NCBI RefSeq assembly: GCF_050596425.1
Contig: NZ_CP192292.1
Span: forward strand, 4,340,001 to 4,404,000
Direction of reading: 5' to 3'
Length of the DNA: 64,000 bases
From: G963665925 sp050596425
GTDB lineage: Bacteria > Bacillota > Clostridia > Peptostreptococcales > Acidaminobacteraceae
Shown: positions 23,777-32,993 of the stretch, in pieces
Layout of the letters: each line of letters starts with the position of its first letter
Numbering within the stretch: position 1 is the stretch's first letter
Made by a program: the position numbers and the translations under genes
The notes under the pieces: model-generated
The model's database searches: none
What the model was told of the DNA's origin: nothing
Seen by the model: the letters and a program-made list of their open reading frames with translations, nothing else

Positions 23777-24139
23777 ATGAATTCAATTGGGAAGAAAATC
23801 ACGCAGCTGCGTACGGAAATGGGATATACGCAAAAGCAGCTTGCAAAACTGGCAAATATCACGGAAGCTTCACTATCGAGATATGAAAACGGCCTTCGCG
23901 AACCAAAGATTAACACACTTGTGAAATTAGCAAAAGTTCTTGGTTGCACAGTGGACTACATGGTTGGAAATACTGACGTTGTAGATGGTGTTATAGTAGA
24001 CAGGGAAAAGCTCCCAGAGCTGCTTAAAACCGTAGACCTCAAATACCTAAGTATTGCCAAAGACCTTGAGCACTCAGAAATCCCAGCTGAAGATCTGAAA
24101 GCCATCGTCGAGATCATTGCAAAAAATCGTGCCGTGTAA
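23777..24139 (+). CDS. Xre-family transcriptional regulator
   Basis: 120 residues. Residues 6-62 form an HTH_XRE DNA-binding domain (ITQLRTEMGYTQKQLAKLAN, then ASLSRYENGLREPKINTLVK, then LGCTVDYMVG), as in phage-repressor and SinR-like proteins. The C-terminal half (VDREKLPELLKTVDLKYLSI) has no known motif and may dimerise. GAGGGGG precedes the ATG. The gene stands alone, with a terminator after it and a palindrome upstream that may be its operator. Target genes are unknown. Confidence 0.88.
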   Translation: MNSIGKKITQLRTEMGYTQKQLAKLANITEASLSRYENGLREPKINTLVKLAKVLGCTVDYMVGNTDVVDGVIVDREKLPELLKTVDLKYLSIAKDLEHSEIPAEDLKAIVEIIAKNRAV

Positions 24140-24169
24140 AAATCACATCAAAAAAATTCAATGTCTCAA

Positions 24170-24206
24170 TAAAAAAAGGTTACCGTATAGTACGGTAACC
24201 TTTTTA
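24170..24206 (+). terminator. Terminator of the Xre gene
   Basis: AAGGTTACCGTA and TACGGTAACCTT form a perfect 12-pair stem around TAG, with a T-tract after it and an A-tract before it, so it could work in both directions. Confidence 0.9.
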
Positions 24207-24337
24207 CCTTGTCTTTAAACCCGTGTCAAACTTTAGAGTATGTCTTAGACCTTCTTCCTGTTTAAGGAAGTCGCTCTCAGCCATTGACTCCTCTAGTTTC
24301 AGTCAATAAGTAAAACTATGACTTTTGTCCTGTCGAA

Positions 24338-25027
24338 CTAGTTCAATTTGTATCCAACGCCCCAAATTGTTTTTACATAGACAGGTTCACTTGGGTCTGT
24401 TTCTATTTTTTCACGTATCCGACGGATGTGGACTGTTATCGTTGGAATGTCTTGGTCCGCTTCAAAGCCCCATACTTTTTGAAATATTTCTTCTTTGCTG
24501 AAAACCTTATTTGGACTCGTCGCTAAAAGTTGGAGCAGTTCAAACTCCTTAACCGTCAAGCTCACTTCTTGTCCATCAACAAAAACCTGATGGGTTTTGG
24601 GGTTTATTTCTAGTCCACGGATGCGAATAACACTTTCTTCTGCGGCTGGACCTATCCCCTTTAATTTTTGATACCTTTTTATATGGGCTTTGACTCTTGC
24701 CACAAGTTCATTGGGACTGAAGGGCTTGGTCATATAATCATCCAGTCCAAGACCCAGCCCCCTGACCTTATCAATATCCTCGCCCCTTGCACTGACCATT
24801 ATAATAGGGACATCCTTTGTCTTTCTGATCTCTCTACATATGCCGAAACCATCCACCCCCGGCAGCATCAAGTCTAAGATAATAAGATCAAAACTTTCAT
24901 TGAGGGCTCGTTTCAAGCCATCCACACCGGTGTTTTCCACGATCACTTCAAACCCATTGATTTCCAGATAGTCTTTTTCCACTTCAGCGATGCCTAAGTC
25001 ATCTTCAACAATAAGTACCTTTTCCAT
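24338..25027 (-). CDS. OmpR/PhoB-type response regulator of the RND pump operon
   Basis: 229 residues: a complete receiver (IVEDDLGIAE, LIILDLMLPGVDG, VSARGED, YMTKPF) and a winged-helix domain (VSLTVKEFELLQLLATS, TVHIRRIREKIET, KTIWGVGYKLN). It is the last gene of a four-gene operon: RND permease, adaptor, kinase, regulator. GGAGG lies 6 bases before the ATG. The 11-base-spaced direct repeat in front of the RND gene is the type of site this family binds, so it probably controls its own operon. Confidence 0.93.
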   Translation of the reverse strand: MEKVLIVEDDLGIAEVEKDYLEINGFEVIVENTGVDGLKRALNESFDLIILDLMLPGVDGFGICREIRKTKDVPIIMVSARGEDIDKVRGLGLGLDDYMTKPFSPNELVARVKAHIKRYQKLKGIGPAAEESVIRIRGLEINPKTHQVFVDGQEVSLTVKEFELLQLLATSPNKVFSKEEIFQKVWGFEADQDIPTITVHIRRIREKIETDPSEPVYVKTIWGVGYKLN

Positions 25028-25036
25028 GAACGCCTC

Positions 25037-26533
25037 CTATGACTTTCCCAGCTCTATGCTTATTTCCAGCCCACTGTTCTCTATGTTTTGAGCCCAAATT
25101 TTTCCGCCATGCTTTAGGACAATTTGCCTTGCAATAGAAAGCCCCAGTCCACTCCCAGGCACACTTGATTGCCTAGCAGCATCCACGCGGTGGAACCTAT
25201 CAAAAATTTGATCTACATGATCCTCAGGCACCCCTTGACCATTATCCGATATGGTGAGCCTATACATGTCATCAACTGTCTGTACACCAATGCTTATGAC
25301 AAGCGGTCTCTTATCCACGTATTTTATTGCATTTTCAACAACATTTACAAGCACCCGTCTAAAGTGAATCACATCAAGCTTCAAGGTGTCCTGGTCCTGA
25401 CACTTGAGTTTGAGATCAAACTTTACATTCTGCGCCTTGTAGTCAAAAGCCCACTCTTCAGCCAAATCTTCAACAAACCTGCACAGGTTTATTTCAGTAA
25501 ACTGAAACCGTTCCTGTTCAGAATCCAGGTTTGAAAACAGGGTCAGTTCTTTTAAAAGGCGGTCTATCACTTGAGCGTTGCCCGCCATGGATTTTAAGTA
25601 CTTATACATTTTTTCAGGGGAACCAGCCACCCCATCCATTATGCCTTCAGCATGGAGTTTTATGGCTGTTACAGGGGTTCTCAAATCATGGGAAATGCTC
25701 GAAATCATTTGGCGCCTGCTGGCTTCATACTGGTCTCTGATTTTTTCATTTTCAAGAAGCTGAAGTCTCATGGCCTCAAAGGCCTCACTCAGCTCTCCAA
25801 TTTTATCGTCTGTTGTGTGTTTGACCTCATACTCCAAGTTCCCCCGTCTGACTTCATCAGCAGCATTCTTGAGCTTGTCAAGAGGCACAGTGATGCTCCT
25901 CACTACAAAGTAGGATATGATGCCCATGATGAATGTGGAAAGAACCATAAAGAGCAGGATGTTGTTCAGCAATATGACAAAGAATCGACTGGCCTGAGAT
26001 TCCACACCAAATAGTATAAAAGCCGTGACTTCATGCCCTTCTTGTGTCACATAGTCAACTTGCCTTTGAATGGTTATTTCGTGTTCATTGAACAAAGACT
26101 CATTGGGATAACTGGTTGATTGACCAAACTTTGGAAAAGCGTCGAAATCAATAGCATCTGGAAGCTTTTTGGATTTGAAGAAAAGGGTGTTATCCACAAA
26201 AACTGCCAAGGACACATTGGGGCGAAAGGACATATCTGCTTCTTTCCAAAAGGACTCGGAGACCAGAAAAGATTCCTCCCCCATCCCCTTTAGATTATTG
26301 ACAGCCATATTGATGGACCGACTGGCTTCTTCCACACTATTGAGTCGGCGAAACTGAAAAGCATAGGTCATCATGTTTTCAGGCGACGCCTCTGTTTCTT
26401 TTGCGATGGGGGGAAGCCATCTGTTGCCATGGGCAATAAAGCCCACTGTCATCATGAGCAGTATTGTGACCACGAGTCCGGTTAAATACGTTAGATACAG
26501 TTTTCTTTTTATGCTCATTTTCATAAGCTTCAT
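25037..26533 (-). CDS. Sensor histidine kinase of the RND pump operon
   Basis: 498 residues. Two membrane segments (about 10-32, LTYLTGLVVTILLMMTVGFI, and about 188-210, ILLFMVLSTFIMGIISYFVV) surround an external sensor of about 150 residues. HAMP, HisKA (SSISHDLRTPVTAIKLHAEG) and ATPase (ENAIKYVD, SDNGQGVPEDHVDQIF, GSGLGLSIARQI) follow. All catalytic boxes are intact. GAGG is 7 bases before the ATG at 26533, preferred to the TTG at 26548. It lies 9 bases before its regulator and 74 after the adaptor gene, so it is co-transcribed with the pump. It probably senses a pump substrate or envelope damage. Confidence 0.92.
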   Translation of the reverse strand: MKLMKMSIKRKLYLTYLTGLVVTILLMMTVGFIAHGNRWLPPIAKETEASPENMMTYAFQFRRLNSVEEASRSINMAVNNLKGMGEESFLVSESFWKEADMSFRPNVSLAVFVDNTLFFKSKKLPDAIDFDAFPKFGQSTSYPNESLFNEHEITIQRQVDYVTQEGHEVTAFILFGVESQASRFFVILLNNILLFMVLSTFIMGIISYFVVRSITVPLDKLKNAADEVRRGNLEYEVKHTTDDKIGELSEAFEAMRLQLLENEKIRDQYEASRRQMISSISHDLRTPVTAIKLHAEGIMDGVAGSPEKMYKYLKSMAGNAQVIDRLLKELTLFSNLDSEQERFQFTEINLCRFVEDLAEEWAFDYKAQNVKFDLKLKCQDQDTLKLDVIHFRRVLVNVVENAIKYVDKRPLVISIGVQTVDDMYRLTISDNGQGVPEDHVDQIFDRFHRVDAARQSSVPGSGLGLSIARQIVLKHGGKIWAQNIENSGLEISIELGKS

Positions 26534-26607
26534 AATCTTTCCTCGCAATCACGCCGTCAATTTATAGACAGAAGCATCCTGGTCTTAAATGGTGTTTTGT
26601 AAGCCTT

Positions 26608-27702
26608 TTATTTAACAAGAACCAGGTCATTTTCTTTTAAGTAGTGATGTCCCTTGACAACGACTTGGTCTCCGATGGAAAGGGCCCCTATGATCTGAAC
26701 GTGTTCACCATCTTCAATGCCTTTTTCCACAGGGACTTTCACAGCTTTTCCATCCTTAACAAGATAAATATAGTAGCCCGACTCATCTTCCAGGACTGTA
26801 TTTTTTTCAGTGACAAATGCCGCTTCAGATTTTGCTGTTTCCAGATAAACTTCCGCCGTCATCCCTGGTAGAAGTTTGCTTTCCGTATTCACTATTTCGA
26901 CCTCAGCAGGGTATCCCCCTGCCGATCCTGCCAAGTTAATGGCTGTGAGTTTTGCTGTCATTTCTAAATCCTGCGAAGGGAAAACAATGCGGACTGGCTG
27001 ACCCTTATAGGCCTTGTCAATCTGTGTGCTGGGAATATTCAAGCTCACTTTTATAGGGTTGTACTGGGCCACTGTCACACCATTTTGCGTTGTGGCAAAT
27101 TGACTTTCCTCTACGGATCGTGAAGTCACAATACCGTCTACCGGGCTTGTTACCAAGTAATTCTCCTCTGTGGATGACAGACTTGAAAGAGTTGTATTAT
27201 AGCCTGTCAAAGCACTGTTATAATTTAGCTTGGCTGACTCATATGCGTCTTCAGCCTGGTCAAGGGCACTTTTTGAAACAGCCCCTTGGTTATAAAGCGC
27301 TTTTGTGTCTTCATAGTTTTTACTGGCAGAATCAAGCTGTATTTTTGAAGTGTCAAGCTGTGTTTTGACATTTGAAAGTTGAGAGGTCTTATTGGTTTTA
27401 AAATCATCGGTTTCCAGCTCAAAAAGCAAGTCGCCTGCACTGACGATGTCTCCAACACTGACGTAAACTTTCTTAACATCTGCATTTGTCAATGCATTCA
27501 TTTTATAAGTCCGACTTGGTTCAACAGCACCCAAGCTATAAAATGACTCTACAATTTCACTTGTTTCCAGTGTCTCAACACCAACTGGCAGTCCTTGTTC
27601 TTTTCCCGCCTTTTCTAAGGGGGCCCTATCCAACTTACTCCCACAACCTGTGGCAAGTATCATAAGGGCTAGACCCACTGCTAAAATCCCTTTACGCTTC
27701 AT
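26608..27702 (-). CDS. RND efflux adaptor lipoprotein (membrane fusion protein)
   Basis: 364 residues. A lipoprotein signal peptide (ALMILATGC, lipobox Cys near 20) anchors it to the outer face of the membrane. The adaptor parts are in order: lipoyl halves (VYVSVGDIVSAGDLLFELET and LVTSPVDGIVTSRSVEESQF) around a coiled-coil hairpin (about 110-155), beta-barrel (IKVSLNIPSTQIDKAYKG) and membrane-proximal end (GALSIGDQVVVKG). It would join the RND pump. Its start overlaps the pump gene's end by 11 bases. No outer-membrane channel gene is present, as expected for a Gram-positive. Confidence 0.92.
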   Translation of the reverse strand: MKRKGILAVGLALMILATGCGSKLDRAPLEKAGKEQGLPVGVETLETSEIVESFYSLGAVEPSRTYKMNALTNADVKKVYVSVGDIVSAGDLLFELETDDFKTNKTSQLSNVKTQLDTSKIQLDSASKNYEDTKALYNQGAVSKSALDQAEDAYESAKLNYNSALTGYNTTLSSLSSTEENYLVTSPVDGIVTSRSVEESQFATTQNGVTVAQYNPIKVSLNIPSTQIDKAYKGQPVRIVFPSQDLEMTAKLTAINLAGSAGGYPAEVEIVNTESKLLPGMTAEVYLETAKSEAAFVTEKNTVLEDESGYYIYLVKDGKAVKVPVEKGIEDGEHVQIIGALSIGDQVVVKGHHYLKENDLVLVK

Positions 27703-30700
27703 TTATAACATCCTCTCTTTCTTCAACAAAGAGTCCAAATTTATCTCGAATCCATGCTGTTAAACTATCATTCATAGAATATACAATTGGTATAATCATC
27801 AGTGTTAGGGCTGTTGACGCAACCAGGCCAAATATTAGTGCAAAGCCAAGTTGCCCAAGAGCAGGATCTGCCACTGATATTGGCAGAACGCCACCTATGG
27901 TTGTAATAGATGTGGCCAAAACAGGATTGAAGCGTGTCTTCACCGCTTCGACAATAGCTGTGTTTCTGTCTTGTCCTTCTTTTCGCAAATAATTTGTATA
28001 GTCAACAAGAACAATGGCATCGTTGACGGCAATGCCCACCAGGGAAACCACGCCAAAGAGGGAGTAAAACCCTAGATTGTTTCCTGTTAGAGCCAGTCCT
28101 ATCAAAGTTCCTATAAGGGCCAGAGGCACACTCAGAATTATAACAACTGGTTGTGTTAGAGAATTAAACTGTACTGATAGGAGAATGTAAACCAGCATGA
28201 GGGCTATTACAAAATTGGTGCCCATATCTGCAAAGGAATCATTCATTCGGCTGAACTCTCCACCGTACTCCACTTCCACGCCTTCAGGCAAGGACACATC
28301 CTTCACCTTGTCTTGGAAGGTGCGTACAATCTTATTTATATTGGCATTTGGTGCACCCGAAGCGCCCACTTGAATGTATTTTTGTCCGTCGTTGTGAACG
28401 ATTTGGCTCACGCCCTCATCCATTCTCAGCGTGGCAATTTCATTGAAAGGTATTTTCTCTCCCATTTGATTTGTGAATACTATTTTTTCTAAATCCTTCA
28501 CATTATCAAGGCGGTCCTCTGACGTTCTTATTTCAACACTGACCTCTTGACCATCGTATCTGAAATCTGTCACCTCGTACCCACTAATGGCCTTTCGTAT
28601 GTCCAAAGCCATTGAGGAGATGTTCAGTCCCTTGGCCTGAGCCAATGTCTCATTAAAGTCCACAAGGAGTTCTGGAAGGCCTCCCAGCGAACTTATGGTC
28701 GCATCTTCGACACCCTCAACATTTTTTAGAGTCTCATAATACTGGGTGGCAAGGGCTTCAAGCTCTTCATCGCTCCCCCCCGAAATGTTTATTGTGATCG
28801 GAGACCCGCTTCCTGGTCTATGTCCCATATTGAGAGCAGCATCAACTGTTATGTCTGCTCCAGGAATATCTGAAACGGCTTTTCTAAGCGCGCCCACCAT
28901 ATCATAGCCACTAATTCCTCTTATGTCTTCATCAACCAGTTCAATGGAAATTGTGGCTTCATTGTCATTGTTTCCACCAATAGATGATGTGAAATTGTCA
29001 ATGTCATCAAAGGTATAGAGCTTGTCTTCAATTTCGCCGACGATTTCCACTGTGTCTGAGATCAAATAGCCTTTGGGCAGTTCCACAATAATCGACATGG
29101 AATCTGGCTCTTCACTTGGCATAAGCTCCAACTGAATAAAACCAAGAGGAACGAGCATGACACTCCCCACAAGCAGGATCACAGATAGACCTATTATAGC
29201 CATTCTCTTCTTCTTATTGTCAAGAACCCCTGAAAGCCAGTCACCGTATTTGTCAATGTGTGACCCATGACCATGACTTTTTTTAAACTTGAACTGTTTC
29301 ACGAACATAGCCAGTGAAAATAAGCCTGCACCCACAAATGAAAAGATGCCCATTTGTCCGTCAATCCTAAAGGCAAAGAGGGCCAAAATGCCGACCGTGG
29401 CAATGGATGCAATCTTTCTATACAGGGATGCAGCTCCTCTTGCTTTTTTCTCCTTGCCCTTATATTTTTCGAGCACACGCGAGGCAATAGTCGGTGTGAT
29501 AATAAGAGATATTAGGAAGGAGGCAGAGATGGCAAATAGGATCGTCAGTGGCAAGGATCTGAGCATGCGCCCCATCATGCCTGGTGTAAGTGCCAGGGGA
29601 ATAAAGGCCGAAACCGTTGTTAGCGTTGCTGCAAGAACTGCCGGTGCCACTTGGTTTATAGCTATTTTTGCTGCTAGTTTTCTATCTAGGCCATAGTCTC
29701 TAATCCTATCAATGTTTTCTATGACCACAATGGCATTGTCTACAAGCAGTCCCAGGGCAATGACAAAGCCCATTAAGGATATGGTGTTGAAGGTTATGCC
29801 CACTTGATTCATAAGTATAAAACTTGTGAACATGGATAGGGGGATAACCAGGGATACAATAATGGCTTCTCTAAGATCAATAAATAAGAACAGGACAAGA
29901 ACCACGACCAGAAGACCAGACAGGGCACTGTCCATAACTGTTCCTAAACTGTCCTCAACATCCTCCGCAAAATTTGATGTGATTATGACTTCCATATCTT
30001 TCGGGTAAAGTTTACCCTTTTCTTCTTCTAAAATTTTAACGATTTCATTGACAGGACCAATGGTATCGGCACCGTTATCTCTATAGACTTGCATGTAGAC
30101 AACAGGTGTTGTAAATACCCCAGCCTCTTTTCTGTAGGTTCTGGATATTTGATCCCCTTCATCATTGACCCAGTTGACATCTGCTATATCCCCCACCCGA
30201 ACACTTCCAGTGGCTGTTTTTACAAGAACCTGTCTAATGTCATCAATATCATTGAAGGCCTCATCGACCCTGACATTGAACTTCTTTCCATCCATTTCAG
30301 CCGCCCCGGCCGGAAGACCTATATTGACAGCTGATATGGCTTGACTGAGTGCATTCACACTCACCCCATAGGCTTCCATCTCAACAGGATGAACGGTAAT
30401 GGCAACAATGGACTCGGTCTCACCGCTCAGTTCAACGGAATCCACGCCAGGAACGGCCTCAAAGGCTGTTTTCAAATCCTCTGCGGCTTCACTAATAGAG
30501 GCTAGGTCCATGTCTCCAGTAACAGACATGGACATGATAGGGATTTCTCCTGTTTTCAGATGCATGATGTTGGGTTCACTCGCCTCATCAGGCAGGTCAA
30601 GACCATCAATCTCTTTTTTAACTTCATCCACTGTTTCATCCATATCAATGCCAAACTCAAACTCTAGTATGATTCTTGCAAAACCCGATGCAGAGGTCGA

Positions 30701-30997
30701 CGTGTATCCAATTAAATCGTCCTGACCCGCAATGGCGTCCTCAATGGGATTTGTAATCATCTCTTCAATGTCATCTGGCGACGCACCAGAATAGACAGAG
30801 GATATGATGACCATATTGGATTCCACCTCTGGTATATTCTCTCTTGGCAGATCTGTGTAAGACATCCACCCCACTATGAATACAGCCATCAGAATAAGGT
30901 AAATTGTTCTATACCTATCAATAAAGATCTCGGATAATTTTCCGAGTGCATTCTTTTTCTGATGGAGTTCTGGAATATCGTATTTCTTTCTATCCAT
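27692..30997 (-). CDS. RND-family efflux permease
   Basis: 1101 residues, full size for the HAE1/AcrB-type RND group, which exports hydrophobic compounds in exchange for protons. The layout is canonical: TM1 (TIYLILMAVFIVGWMSYTDL), a first porter domain, the TM2-6 block (VVVLVLFLFIDLREAIIVSL, then FVIALGLLVDNAIVVIENID with the proton-relay acidic residues), a second porter domain and the final TM block (GVVSLVGIAVNDAIVLVDY, TTIGGVLPISVADP). A short extra loop (about 515-590, KEKKARGAASLYRKIA) sits between the halves. AGGAG precedes the ATG. First gene of a pump-adaptor-kinase-regulator operon. The substrate is unknown. Confidence 0.93.
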   Translation of the reverse strand: MDRKKYDIPELHQKKNALGKLSEIFIDRYRTIYLILMAVFIVGWMSYTDLPRENIPEVESNMVIISSVYSGASPDDIEEMITNPIEDAIAGQDDLIGYTSTSASGFARIILEFEFGIDMDETVDEVKKEIDGLDLPDEASEPNIMHLKTGEIPIMSMSVTGDMDLASISEAAEDLKTAFEAVPGVDSVELSGETESIVAITVHPVEMEAYGVSVNALSQAISAVNIGLPAGAAEMDGKKFNVRVDEAFNDIDDIRQVLVKTATGSVRVGDIADVNWVNDEGDQISRTYRKEAGVFTTPVVYMQVYRDNGADTIGPVNEIVKILEEEKGKLYPKDMEVIITSNFAEDVEDSLGTVMDSALSGLLVVVLVLFLFIDLREAIIVSLVIPLSMFTSFILMNQVGITFNTISLMGFVIALGLLVDNAIVVIENIDRIRDYGLDRKLAAKIAINQVAPAVLAATLTTVSAFIPLALTPGMMGRMLRSLPLTILFAISASFLISLIITPTIASRVLEKYKGKEKKARGAASLYRKIASIATVGILALFAFRIDGQMGIFSFVGAGLFSLAMFVKQFKFKKSHGHGSHIDKYGDWLSGVLDNKKKRMAIIGLSVILLVGSVMLVPLGFIQLELMPSEEPDSMSIIVELPKGYLISDTVEIVGEIEDKLYTFDDIDNFTSSIGGNNDNEATISIELVDEDIRGISGYDMVGALRKAVSDIPGADITVDAALNMGHRPGSGSPITINISGGSDEELEALATQYYETLKNVEGVEDATISSLGGLPELLVDFNETLAQAKGLNISSMALDIRKAISGYEVTDFRYDGQEVSVEIRTSEDRLDNVKDLEKIVFTNQMGEKIPFNEIATLRMDEGVSQIVHNDGQKYIQVGASGAPNANINKIVRTFQDKVKDVSLPEGVEVEYGGEFSRMNDSFADMGTNFVIALMLVYILLSVQFNSLTQPVVIILSVPLALIGTLIGLALTGNNLGFYSLFGVVSLVGIAVNDAIVLVDYTNYLRKEGQDRNTAIVEAVKTRFNPVLATSITTIGGVLPISVADPALGQLGFALIFGLVASTALTLMIIPIVYSMNDSLTAWIRDKFGLFVEEREDVINEA

Positions 30998-31105
30998 TTT
31001 TTAAACTCCTTTTCTCGCAAAAACGCCCTTCAAACCACAATATTAAGAAAAAGGGCTTTTATCTTGCATGTCTTTTCATTAGGATACCTCAAAGCTTTTA
31101 AATTT

Positions 31106-31134
31106 CATTATCCAAATTCTAAACACTTTCTAAA
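31106..31134 (-). promoter_or_regulatory. OmpR-type direct repeats and promoter of the RND operon
   Basis: TTTAGAA occurs twice on the minus strand (31128-31134 and 31117-31123) with an 11-base period, the spacing at which OmpR/PhoB regulators bind. A -10-like ATAATG lies 4-9 bases further on (about 31107-31112). The overlap with the -35 position fits activation by the operon's own response regulator. Confidence 0.6.
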
Positions 31135-31200
31135 TTGATTCATGCTAAAAGCATTATTTAAACCTTTCACCTTGAGACAGTCATCATTTGGCTGGACATA

Positions 31201-31248
31201 GAAAATGCTTCTAATAAATGAGGCACATGGCCTTTATTAGAAGCACTT
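31201..31248 (-). terminator. Terminator of the PAS kinase gene
   Basis: TGCTTCTAATAAA and TTTATTAGAAGCA form a 13-pair stem around 14 bases, followed by TTTTC on the minus strand, about 10 bases past the stop at 31258. Confidence 0.75.
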
Positions 31249-31257
31249 TAACTTTGA

Positions 31258-32820
31258 CTATTCTTGGCAATTGTGTGTGTCAAACGCCATAATGAAACGG
31301 GTATAAGATCCTTCTTCTGATTCCATTTTTATTTGACCCTTGAAGTTTTCTTCCACAATTTTTCGAATGATATAAAGCCCCAGACCAATTCCAGAAAGAC
31401 CATCCCTGCTTTCCCGTTTGACTGTGCTTTGAAATGGCTTAAACAAGTTTTCTTTAACCTCAGGGGCAATGCCCCTTCCATTGTCCTCATATATCATTTT
31501 TATACGTCCATCGGTCAATTTGATCTGAATGGATATTTTCCCACCATCCCGATCTGAAAACCCATGCTTGTAGGTGTTGGTGAGAAGGTTATTCAATATT
31601 TGTGTCAAATACCCTGGAACAATGGCCACCACAATCTCAGGGTCAACATCTATGTCGTAATTTATCTGCTTGCGTTTAAGCACAGGCTTGAGGCTGAGCA
31701 GTGTTTCCTCAATTAGTTCTTTTAAATTAATGCACCGAACTTCCATCTGTGTTTGGTCGGCCGCCATTTGCTTAAAGTTTGTCATCAAATCTGCAGCGTG
31801 GGTCAGATTTCTTTCAATGATGTCTGATGACTCCTCCAGACTTTCTACATATTCATTAAACCGCGTCTTTGTTAAGGTCCCATCCTCAAAGTTTTTCTTG
31901 ATATTATCTGTTTGATCCTTTATATAAGAACCCGCTGTCCTCGCAGATCCCACAGGCGTGTTGATTTCATGGGTCAGGCTGGCCACCAAATTACCTAGGG
32001 CTGTCATGCGCTCAGTCTTAACCAGTCGATCTTGCATTTTATCAAGATGATTCACAGTTGTTCGCAAGCTCTGATTGCTTTTTTCCAACTGATTGGAAAG
32101 CTCTTCTTGATCAGAAAGCGCTTTTTTTAGAGCTTTGTTGGATTGTTCAAGGGCCCTGGTTCTTTCCGACACTCGACTCTCCAGCTGATTATTAAGAGCT
32201 AGAAGCGCTTCTCTATACTTTTTTTGCTCATTGATTTCTTGTAAAAAGGCAACATAGTATACCAGGTCTCCATGGTCTTCTGTAATCTTTGACAGGGTTA
32301 ATAGAGTATGTGTTTTTTCACCTGTTTGCCCTGTTATTGTCACCTCAAGTGTTTCTCCTTCACTATCACGGTTTTGAAGGGACTCTGAGAATTTTTCTGA
32401 AGCATCTGGCAAAATAGCATCCAGGTCCATGGATTTTAACATTTCACTGGTCATTCCAAAAATTTTCTGAGCCTTGGTATTGGTTTCCACAACCTGCATA
32501 CTTGTATCAAATAAAACAATGCCTATAAAACCTTGCTCAAAATAACTCCTATACTTGGCCTCTGATATATAGGTTTCTTCATGAAGGCTATTTATTTTAC
32601 GCAGCCCCAAAATGATTAAAACCCAAAGAAGACCTGCCGTTATGACGACGTAGAGATTGCCTTTTATGGTCTGAATAAACGTCATGATGCGAATATCTCT
32701 AATCATAATGGATAGGAGTTTATCTGATAAAAGTATCCAGAGCATGCCAAATATTAAGTATATTATTGTAATGCGGTGCGCCATATTGTATTTATCTAAA
32801 AATTTTTTTGGACTCTTCAT
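31258..32820 (-). CDS. PAS-domain sensor histidine kinase
   Basis: 520 residues. Two membrane segments near the N-terminus (about 15-34, ITIIYLIFGMLWILLSDKLL, and about 50-70, LYVVITAGLLWVLIILGL) are separated by a short loop. A PAS domain follows (SYFEQGFIGIVLFDTSMQVV, TNTKAQKIFGM), then a long coiled coil (about 205-275), then the kinase core with LTHEINTPVGSARTAGSYI, NLLTNTYKHGF, YEDNGRGIAPEV and GIGLGLYIIRKIVEE. AGAGAGG lies 8 bases before the ATG at 32820, preferred to 32856. No response regulator is adjacent, so it is an orphan kinase. Confidence 0.9.
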   Translation of the reverse strand: MKSPKKFLDKYNMAHRITIIYLIFGMLWILLSDKLLSIMIRDIRIMTFIQTIKGNLYVVITAGLLWVLIILGLRKINSLHEETYISEAKYRSYFEQGFIGIVLFDTSMQVVETNTKAQKIFGMTSEMLKSMDLDAILPDASEKFSESLQNRDSEGETLEVTITGQTGEKTHTLLTLSKITEDHGDLVYYVAFLQEINEQKKYREALLALNNQLESRVSERTRALEQSNKALKKALSDQEELSNQLEKSNQSLRTTVNHLDKMQDRLVKTERMTALGNLVASLTHEINTPVGSARTAGSYIKDQTDNIKKNFEDGTLTKTRFNEYVESLEESSDIIERNLTHAADLMTNFKQMAADQTQMEVRCINLKELIEETLLSLKPVLKRKQINYDIDVDPEIVVAIVPGYLTQILNNLLTNTYKHGFSDRDGGKISIQIKLTDGRIKMIYEDNGRGIAPEVKENLFKPFQSTVKRESRDGLSGIGLGLYIIRKIVEENFKGQIKMESEEGSYTRFIMAFDTHNCQE

Positions 32821-32915
32821 CGCTTTGGCCTCTCTTCTTTTCATATAAATCAACACTACCTATATTCTAGTCATTCACTTGTCATTAATAGCCTTTTACC
32901 CAAATAATTCAACTT

Positions 32916-32940
32916 ATATATAGGAAAGATTCTCCTATAT
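32916..32940. promoter_or_regulatory. Inverted repeat between divergent kinase and epimerase genes
   Basis: ATATAGGA and TCCTATAT frame seven bases (AAGATTC). It sits in the 173-base divergent region and could be an operator for either side. A -10-like TATAAA lies at 32965-32970 toward the epimerase gene. Confidence 0.45.
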
Positions 32941-32993
32941 GGAGTGATCAATTCTAGTTCAGGGTATAAATAAAGATAAGAAAGGATGATACT

